From NCBI GenBank assembly GCA_005883245.1, contig VAXT01000041.1, positions 1 through 10,473 of the forward strand: a DNA stretch of 10,473 nucleotides, read 5' to 3'. Positions 5,396-10,473 of this stretch are shown here, piece after piece (position 1 is the first letter of the stretch; every line of letters starts with the position of its first letter). Under the pieces are notes generated by a model that worked only from the letters and a program-made list of their open reading frames with translations, had not been told where the DNA came from and searched no databases. The position numbers were made by a program, and so were the translations under genes. This DNA is from Actinomycetota bacterium (GTDB lineage: Bacteria; Actinomycetota; Thermoleophilia; Gaiellales; Gaiellaceae).

Positions 5396-6058
5396 CTACT
5401 TCTTTAGCAGAACCCGCCTCAGCTCGTCCTCCTTGCCCGGCTCGAGGATCGCGAGCACCTGGTCGCCGGGCTGGAGCTCGGTGTCGTGGTCGGGAATCTC
5501 CGCGCGGCCCCCGCGCATGACCGAGATCAGCCGCGAGCCGCTCGGCAGCTTGAGGCCTGAGACCCGCTTGCCGGCCGACGGAGAGCTCTTGTCGATCTGC
5601 ACCTCGACGATCTCGAGGTTCTCCTTGCGCAGCTCGAGCAGATGGATCAGCTCGTGCTCGGGAACCTCGTGTTCGATCAAGGCCATGATCGTCTGCGTCG
5701 CGCTGATCGTCGGCGAGATCCCAAGGAGGTCGAAGTGCGGCTCGTTGCGCGGATCGTTGACGCGCGCGATCACCTTCGGAACGCCGTAGCGCTCACGCGC
5801 CATCTGGCAGATGACCATGTTGTCCTCGTCGTCTCCCGTGACGGCAACGACGAGGTCGGGCGGCCGCGCGATGCCCGCCCGCTCGAGAACGAAGATCTCG
5901 GTCGCGTCACCCACGATCGCAGCGTGCTCGAACTCCTCCTCGAGCTCGGCGAAGCGGTCGCGCCGCTGCTCGATGATCGTCACCTCGTGGCCGATCCGGC
6001 GCAGCGTACGCGCGACGTTCGAGCCCACCTTGCCGCCGCCGGCGACGAGGACGAACAT
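5396..6058 (-). CDS. TrkA-family potassium uptake regulator, RCK_N plus RCK_C
   Basis: Cytoplasmic regulatory subunit of 220 residues. The N-terminal Rossmann domain starts at residue 1 with GGGKVG (7-12) and ends its second strand in Glu30, the acidic residue that holds the NAD ribose. GDATEIFVLERAGI (50-63) and VVAVTGDDEDN (70-80) are typical TrkA patterns. Residues about 145-218 form the C-terminal RCK_C (TrkA-C) ligand domain, with PSGSRLISVMRGG (172-184) and LQPGDQVLAI (195-204). Such proteins bind NAD(H), ATP/ADP or c-di-AMP and gate potassium transporters. The ATG at 6058 shares one base with the upstream stop (TGATG); the longer open frame to 6475 is the neighbour read in the wrong frame. 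In mycobacteria the corresponding pair is CeoB/CeoC. The upstream APC permease is the only membrane partner visible here. Confidence 0.92.
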   Translation of the reverse strand: MFVLVAGGGKVGSNVARTLRRIGHEVTIIEQRRDRFAELEEEFEHAAIVGDATEIFVLERAGIARPPDLVVAVTGDDEDNMVICQMARERYGVPKVIARVNDPRNEPHFDLLGISPTISATQTIMALIEHEVPEHELIHLLELRKENLEIVEVQIDKSSPSAGKRVSGLKLPSGSRLISVMRGGRAEIPDHDTELQPGDQVLAILEPGKEDELRRVLLKK

Positions 6059-6495
6059 CAAGAGGCGGCCGCGGGAGCGCGCAGCGGCTTGACCGAGCAC
6101 GACTTCACGGCCTCGGTCAGTACCTCGATCGCGGTCGACGTCGGCGACACGGTGCGCAGGCCGAGCGTGGAGTAGAGCTCCGCGCGCGCCGGGTCGAGGA
6201 TCCGGACGACCGTGCACTCGATCCCGAACCGCTTCTGCGCGACCTGGCCGACGACGATGTTCGTGTTGTCGCCGTTCGTGGCCACGACGACCGCGTCCGC
6301 TTCCGCGATCCCCGCCTCGCGGAGGACGTTGACGTCCATCCCGTGCCCGACGACGAAGCCGCCCGACCAGTGCTCGCCGAGCCGGGCGAGCGCCTCTTCG
6401 TTCTCGTCGATCGCGGTCACGTCCCAACCGCTCTTCGTGAGCTTCTTCGCAACGGCAGAGCCGACGCGGCCGCATCCGACGACGATCGCCTTCAT
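6058..6495 (-). CDS. TrkA-family NAD-binding protein, RCK_N domain only
   Basis: Cytoplasmic 145-residue protein made of a single Rossmann (TrkA-N/RCK_N) domain: GCGRVG at 7-12, Asp30 at the end of strand two, VVATNGDNTN at 70-79 and VRILDPARAELY at 97-108. It stops shortly after the domain (SPTSTAIEVLTEAV and a short Ala/Pro tail), so it lacks the RCK_C domain that the next gene has. It probably forms mixed assemblies with that protein, contributing the nucleotide site. It starts 17 nt behind the permease gene and overlaps the second TrkA gene by one base, arguing for fixed co-expression. The ATG at 6495 has only a weak GAGG immediately in front. No downstream continuation in another frame was seen, so this is probably not a frameshifted gene. 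Confidence 0.9.
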   Translation of the reverse strand: MKAIVVGCGRVGSAVAKKLTKSGWDVTAIDENEEALARLGEHWSGGFVVGHGMDVNVLREAGIAEADAVVVATNGDNTNIVVGQVAQKRFGIECTVVRILDPARAELYSTLGLRTVSPTSTAIEVLTEAVKSCSVKPLRAPAAAS

Positions 6496-6512
6496 CCTCA
6501 GCTCAGATTAAC

Positions 6513-8309
6513 TCACGCCAGGGATTCCTCCAGAACGCCCTGCGGGTAGGCGATGACCATCACCTCGCAGGGGGCCTTCCGGAGGACGTAGTCGACCGTC
6601 GGGCTGAAGAACCGCGACTGGCGGCGCCAGCGCGGAGCCGAGCCGACGACGATCAGGTCGACGTCATGATCGACGGCCTCGTGGACGATCGCCTCGCCGA
6701 TCGCGCGGCCGCGCACGATGTGCACCTGGATCGGGATCCTCTGATCCGCCGCGAGCAGCTTTGCCTCGGCAAGTGACGCCTCGGCCTGCTCCTCGGCGTC
6801 GATCATCTCGGCGTCGATCGGCAGGTCGAGTGGGACCCGGATCACGTGCAGGACGTGCACCTCGCAGCTCTGCTCCTCGGCGAGCCGGAACGCGGTGCCG
6901 AGCACCTCCTCGCCGATCAGGCCGATCTTCATGGGGATGAGGATGCGCCCGTAGGCGCCTTCGAGCTCGGAGATCGGCCCGACGATGCGCGCCGCTTCGT
7001 GGGTGAGGAACGCGAAGATCCAGATCACGAAGGTGAGCGGCGCACCGATCAGCGCGGCCACGGGAACCTCGGTGCCGCGGATGCGCACGTTGCCGGGTGC
7101 CCGGTACGGGCGCTCGAGGTTCGGCTCGGTGTAGCGGAGGCGCACGACGGCGACCTGAGCCGCCGTGAACGCGATCAGGACGCCGAAGCTGTACAGGCTC
7201 GCGAGGAAGCGCACCGGGTCGTTCGCGGCCTTTGCGATCAGGAGGATCCCCGCGGAGATGGCGGCCGTCGAGACGATTGTCGCCGGCGAGATCAGCGTCC
7301 TGCGGCTGAGGCGCCCGAACGCACGCGGGAGCATGTCGTGTCGCCCGAGGGAGTAGGCGAGACGCCCCGCGCCGGAGAACGAGGTCGTGATCACGGCGAC
7401 GAGGATCACGACGCCCGTCAGGCCGACGAAGACCCGCAGGACGTCGACGACCCCGTCGGGCAAGTGCCCCGTGAAGGCGTCGGCGACGCCCACGAGCGGC
7501 GCGCGCAGCCATCGCGTTCCGAGCTGCGTCTCCGGATCCGCGGGATACGCCGAGAGCGCGACGAGAGCGATCAGGAACGAGACGACCACCGCTCCGCCGA
7601 TCCCGACGAAGAGGCTTCGCGGGAGCGTGCGGCCCGGCTCTCGCGTCTCGGCGGCCAGGTTCGCGACCGTCTCCAGCCCCGTGTAGGCGAGCATCGCCAC
7701 GGGAATCGCGAACGCGATCGAGGACCACGTGGGCGCGGTTCCGAGGTTGGTGCCCTTGCTCAGGTTGTCGACCGAGAAGAGCAGTGGTATCCCGAGCACG
7801 ATCAGGAGCAGCAGCCCGACGAACGTGACCGCCGCGATCGCGATCGCGAGCTTGTAGAGGCTCGGCCGCCGCACGAAGCGCACCGCGGCCATCACGCAGA
7901 TGATCGCGATGCCGACGAAGAGGTCGGTCGGGCTCGTCGTCAGCGCGTTCCAGCCCACAGCGTTGCCGAGGTAGTGCGGGACGAAGAGCGCGGCGAGCGC
8001 AATCACGATCACGTAGTCGAGGAAGATCGCCCAGCCGGTGAGGAACCCGAGCTGGTCATTGAAGGCGCGCCGGACGAAGGTCGCGGCGCCGCCGGTCTCG
8101 GGCAGCGCCGCGGTTCCCTCCGCGTACGAGAGCGCTACGAGGAGGAACAGCGACCCGACCGCGAGCAGCACCCACGGCGTCAGGCCGAGCGCGTCGAGCG
8201 CGACGATGCCGAGCGCGAAGAAGAGGGACGAGGCGATCTCGCCGTATGCAACTGCAGCCAGCGAGGGCGTCTCGATGACCCGCTGGAGGCCTGGAAGCTT
8301 CCTAGCCAC
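6513..8309 (-). CDS. APC-superfamily permease with C-terminal UspA-like domain
   Basis: Membrane transporter of 598 residues. Residues 1-436 are an amino acid-polyamine-organocation type permease: AAVAYGEIASSLFFALG near helix 1, PETGG (70-74), the helix-6 region YTGLETVANLAAETREPGR (209-227) and LGRHDMLPRAFG (321-332) are characteristic. Residues 452-590 are a universal stress protein-like domain (ILIPM..., VHVLHVIRVPLD, LIVVGSAPR, TVDYVLRKAPCEVMVI). The GTG at 8309 has GGAGG nine bases upstream. Next come two TrkA genes, an arrangement like mycobacterial Rv2690c-ceoB-ceoC. With the permease-plus-Usp architecture of KimA-type potassium transporters, a potassium or other cation role is as likely as amino acid uptake. 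Compared with the paralogue at 8666 it lacks the last membrane helix, and its Usp nucleotide loop is altered. The substrate is unknown. Confidence 0.88.
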   Translation of the reverse strand: MARKLPGLQRVIETPSLAAVAYGEIASSLFFALGIVALDALGLTPWVLLAVGSLFLLVALSYAEGTAALPETGGAATFVRRAFNDQLGFLTGWAIFLDYVIVIALAALFVPHYLGNAVGWNALTTSPTDLFVGIAIICVMAAVRFVRRPSLYKLAIAIAAVTFVGLLLLIVLGIPLLFSVDNLSKGTNLGTAPTWSSIAFAIPVAMLAYTGLETVANLAAETREPGRTLPRSLFVGIGGAVVVSFLIALVALSAYPADPETQLGTRWLRAPLVGVADAFTGHLPDGVVDVLRVFVGLTGVVILVAVITTSFSGAGRLAYSLGRHDMLPRAFGRLSRRTLISPATIVSTAAISAGILLIAKAANDPVRFLASLYSFGVLIAFTAAQVAVVRLRYTEPNLERPYRAPGNVRIRGTEVPVAALIGAPLTFVIWIFAFLTHEAARIVGPISELEGAYGRILIPMKIGLIGEEVLGTAFRLAEEQSCEVHVLHVIRVPLDLPIDAEMIDAEEQAEASLAEAKLLAADQRIPIQVHIVRGRAIGEAIVHEAVDHDVDLIVVGSAPRWRRQSRFFSPTVDYVLRKAPCEVMVIAYPQGVLEESLA

Positions 8310-8317
8310 GAGTCAGC

Positions 8318-8323
8318 GCCTCC
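8318..8323 (-). promoter_or_regulatory. Ribosome binding site of the APC permease gene
   Basis: GGAGGC on the minus strand, nine bases before the GTG at 8309. It selects this GTG as the start of the permease rather than any later ATG. Confidence 0.6.
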
Positions 8324-8431
8324 GTTTCTGGGGGCGTTCCTCGGTTTCCTGACGTGGCGCTGAGTGCCCGTATGCGAGTGGGACAGTGTTAGTCACACGG
8401 CCCGCTCGCAGGAGGGCGCTCAGCGGCGCGA

Positions 8432-8475
8432 GGCGACCTGCGGAGCCCGGCTTCGCCGGGTGGGAGCGGGTCGCC
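8432..8475 (-). terminator. Compound stem-loop, possible terminator or leader structure
   Basis: A perfect 7-bp outer stem (8432-8438 GGCGACC with 8469-8475 GGTCGCC) encloses a perfect 6-bp hairpin with a three-base loop (8446-8451 CCCGGC with 8455-8460 GCCGGG). It begins 19 nt after the stop of the 53-residue gene, a sensible place for a transcription stop. There is no T run, so a structured 5' leader for the following permease gene is an alternative. Confidence 0.4.
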
Positions 8476-8494
8476 GGTCAGGGAAGCGAGGTTC

Positions 8495-8656
8495 CTAGCC
8501 AACTCGGGTCGAAAGGTACAAGCGGAGGAAGCCGGCGACGATCAGGAGCGCGCCGAGGAAGAGACCCAGCCCACCGCCGATGCCGCCGGTGATTGTGCGC
8601 ACGACGAGGCCGATCCCGAGCACGATCAGGATCACCGACAGGATTCGCGCGGCCAC
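8495..8656 (-). CDS. Small two-helix membrane protein (53 residues)
   Basis: A short gene: GTG at 8656 to TAG at 8495, 53 residues. It starts MAARILSVILIVLGIGLVVR, one membrane helix (about 5-19), then a glycine-rich turn (TITGGIGGGLG) and a second helix (about 30-49, FLGALLIVAGFLRLYL), ending STRVG. It begins nine bases after the stop of the second permease and lies in the same reading frame, separated by TAG and three codons. The GTG is therefore the only usable start unless the stop is read through. It has no good Shine-Dalgarno, so it probably depends on re-initiation from the permease. Function unknown; a small accessory subunit of the transporter is possible. The clean hydrophobic pattern and tight spacing support a real gene. 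Confidence 0.65.
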   Translation of the reverse strand: MAARILSVILIVLGIGLVVRTITGGIGGGLGLFLGALLIVAGFLRLYLSTRVG

Positions 8657-8665
8657 GCGAGGCGC

Positions 8666-10473
8666 CTACGCGGCCTGCCGGCCGGCGACGACCGCGACCC
8701 GCGTCGGCGCGTTCCGCAGCACGTAATCGACCGTGCGCCCGAAGATCGGCTTGCCGCCCTTCACCTTCGTCCGCGGGGCTCCGAGGATCACCACCTCTGC
8801 GTCTCGGCGCGCCGCTTCCTCGACGATCGCGGGCCCAGCGCTGCGCGCTCGCTCGAGCCGGCTCGTGATGTGGACGCCCGCGTACGTCTCGAGCAGCGCC
8901 TGCGCCTCGTCGAGGATCTGGTCGGCGATCTCCTGGCGCTCACGGAGCTCGGCGTCGAGCGGCTTGTCCAGCGGCACCTCGAGCACGTGGAGGATGACGA
9001 TCCGCGCCCGGCGCTCCGAGGCGAGCCGCGCGGCCGCGACCAGCGCCTCCTCCGACTCGACCGTGCGCAGCACCGGGACGAGGATCGTGCGGTACTCGAC
9101 CTCGAGCCCGAGCACGATCGCCGGGGCGCGGACGGTCTCGCGCAGCGGCACTCCCAGCCGTCTCCGGTAGATCACGTACACGATGAACCCGATCGCGAGC
9201 CAGCCGAAGCCGACCCAGCGGGTGTTCGCCTCCTGGACGACGACGACGATCCACGCGGCACCTGTACCGAGGCTGCCGAGGATCGCGAACAGCGGCCAGT
9301 CGATTCCTCCCAGGCGAAGGTTCGGCCGCGAGCGGTAGACGAGCTCCTCGTCGCGTCCTTTGACGCGGAGCGCGACGACGGCGACGTGGGCGATCGTGAA
9401 CGACAGCATCGCGCCGAATGCGTACATCGTCCCCAGGAAGTTCGTCTTCCCGGGCAGGATGACTGCGATCGAGGCGACGCCGGCGAAGACGACGAGCGCG
9501 AGCCAGGGCGTCTGGAAACGCGGGTGCAGGCGCCGGAACACCTCGGGCAGCTGCCGGTAACTGGCCATCGCATACGTGATCCGCGAGGCGCCGATCACTC
9601 CCGCGTTCGTCGCGACGAGCAGGATCGTCGCCGCGAGCAACCCCACGTAGATCTCCAGCCCGTGCTCGACGGCCCCGTGCAGGTTCAGGTTCTTGACCAG
9701 CCCGAGAACCGGGTCGTTCGCATAGCCCTTGGGCGGCGGCTCACCGAGCAGCGTCTCGCCGTTCTTCACGGGCAGGGCCGAGAGCGCGATCAGCGGAAGC
9801 GTGAAGTAGATGGCGAAGACCGCCACCGCGACGAGCCGGATCGACCGCGGGATGTCACGAGGCGGGTCGCGGGCTTCCTCGGACAGATTCGAAACCGTCT
9901 CGATTCCGGTGTACGCGATCATGGCCACGGGAATCGCGAGGAAGAACGAGCTCCACGTGGGAGTGACGCCCCAGTGCACGTTGTCGACGAGGATCGTTGG
10001 GTTGAAGATGAGCGCGAAACCGATGACCACGAGCAGGAGCTGCGTCCCGAAGTCGATGAGGGCGAGGAAGACGTTCAGGCCCGCCGCCTCCTTGATCCCG
10101 ACGATGTTGATCGCGACGAGGATCAGGATCACGGCGGCGCCGCCGATGATGTCCCACGGGTTGGTCTTCAGCGGCTCCCAGAAGATCGAGAGGTAGTGGG
10201 GGACGAAGAACGCCGAGATGGCGATCGTGATTACGTAGTTGAGCATCTGGGCCCACGCGGCTCCGAAGCTGACGAGCTCGTCGAACGCGTGTCGCGCGAA
10301 GCTCGAGGAGCCTCCCGCTTCCGGGTAGCGGACGGTTCCTTCCGTATACGTGAGGGCCGTGGCGGCGAAGATCAGGCCCGCGATCACGAAGACGACGGGC
10401 GTGAGGCCGAGCGCGAAGACGGCCGTGACGCCGAGCGCGTAGTAGATCGACGAGCCGACGTTTCCGTACGCGG
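8666..10473 (-). CDS. APC-superfamily permease with C-terminal UspA-like domain, paralogue (N-terminus beyond the right edge)
   Basis: Second permease of the same architecture, 601 residues visible. The frame continues to the window edge; the first visible residues (AYGNVGSSIYYALG) align with residues 21-34 of the other permease, so only about 20 residues are missing. A GTG at 10387 is an internal valine, not the start. Characteristic parts are YPEAGGSSSFARHAF, PTWSSFFLAIPVAMIAYTG, IETVSNLSEEARDPPRDIPR and twelve predicted membrane helices, the last being WVGFGWLAIGFIVYVIYRRR. The final ~140 residues are a UspA-like domain (RTILVPV, IVILHVLEVPLD, VVILGAPR, FGRTVDYVLRNAP). The nucleotide loop lacks the usual second glycine and has GR where GS/GT is expected. 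A 53-residue membrane protein gene follows at nine bases. The substrate is unknown; amino acid or potassium transport are both possible. Confidence 0.88.
   Translation of the reverse strand, partial: AYGNVGSSIYYALGVTAVFALGLTPVVFVIAGLIFAATALTYTEGTVRYPEAGGSSSFARHAFDELVSFGAAWAQMLNYVITIAISAFFVPHYLSIFWEPLKTNPWDIIGGAAVILILVAINIVGIKEAAGLNVFLALIDFGTQLLLVVIGFALIFNPTILVDNVHWGVTPTWSSFFLAIPVAMIAYTGIETVSNLSEEARDPPRDIPRSIRLVAVAVFAIYFTLPLIALSALPVKNGETLLGEPPPKGYANDPVLGLVKNLNLHGAVEHGLEIYVGLLAATILLVATNAGVIGASRITYAMASYRQLPEVFRRLHPRFQTPWLALVVFAGVASIAVILPGKTNFLGTMYAFGAMLSFTIAHVAVVALRVKGRDEELVYRSRPNLRLGGIDWPLFAILGSLGTGAAWIVVVVQEANTRWVGFGWLAIGFIVYVIYRRRLGVPLRETVRAPAIVLGLEVEYRTILVPVLRTVESEEALVAAARLASERRARIVILHVLEVPLDKPLDAELRERQEIADQILDEAQALLETYAGVHITSRLERARSAGPAIVEEAARRDAEVVILGAPRTKVKGGKPIFGRTVDYVLRNAPTRVAVVAGRQAA

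Larger units (their letters stand above)
8310..8494. other. Intergenic region between the two permease operons
   Basis: No open frame here looks like a gene on either strand. It holds the Shine-Dalgarno of the permease at its left end and a compound hairpin at 8432-8475. The promoter of the APC-TrkA operon is expected here, but I found no convincing -35/-10 pair. A weak GTGACT and CATACG combination on the minus strand, near 8370-8395, is too poor to call. Confidence 0.6.

Noticed and set aside
6664..7728. Second minus-strand open frame of 354 codons within the permease gene
   Set aside because: It is a shifted reading of the permease with arginine-rich low-complexity content and no membrane segments.
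6846..8363. Plus-strand open frame of 505 codons opposite the APC permease
   Set aside because: Its product is almost entirely Arg, Glu, Asp, Gly and Ala in low-complexity order, as expected from the antisense of a GC-rich membrane protein gene. The opposite strand has clear family motifs.
8360..8400. Promoter for the permease-TrkA operon (GTGACT and CATACG, minus strand)
   Set aside because: Matches to consensus are poor (about four and three of six) and spacing is not distinctive, so it is no better than chance in this sequence.
1..10473. Mobile elements, CRISPR arrays, tRNA or rRNA genes
   Set aside because: No transposase or integrase-like product, no regular direct repeats and no recognisable tRNA or rRNA segments were seen.

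Overview
The window is very GC-rich, with G/C-ending codons, frequent GTG starts and tightly overlapping genes (ATGA, GTGA and TGATG junctions). This fits a high-GC actinobacterium. The gene families (paired TrkA proteins next to an APC permease, DUF4430 proteins, an ECF transporter) would fit the Thermoleophilia, but that is inference. No rRNA, tRNA, insertion sequence, phage gene or CRISPR array was found.

Region 1 (about 1-2940, minus strand) is a vitamin B12-related import operon. Transcription enters from the right through a cobalamin riboswitch (about 2785-2940). It then reads two secreted DUF4430 (transcobalamin C-terminal-like) proteins, an ECF transporter T subunit, and an ECF ATPase that runs off the left edge and appears to be entering a second, fused ATPase domain. 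The junctions overlap by 4, 4 and 10 nt, so translation is probably coupled. The substrate-binding S subunit is not in the window. The most interesting hypothesis here is that the riboswitch and DUF4430 proteins form a bacterial corrinoid-capture system feeding an ECF importer.

Region 2 (2955-4224, plus strand) is a divergent cluster of four small genes: a VanZ-like membrane protein, a HAD-fold protein that seems to have lost most catalytic residues, a coiled-coil small protein and a one-helix membrane protein. It ends in a short convergent gap (4225-4290) with a hairpin.

Region 3 (4291-8309, minus strand) is an operon read right to left: an APC-superfamily permease with a C-terminal UspA-like domain, two TrkA-type NAD-binding (RCK) proteins, and an exported PQQ-type sugar dehydrogenase-like protein. 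The APC + TrkA + TrkA order resembles the mycobacterial Rv2690c-ceoB-ceoC neighbourhood and suggests potassium transport or its control.

Region 4 (8495 to the right edge, minus strand) holds a second, paralogous APC-UspA permease cut by the window end. Directly behind it is a 53-residue two-helix membrane protein. The 185-nt gap between regions 3 and 4 contains a strong compound hairpin and no gene.
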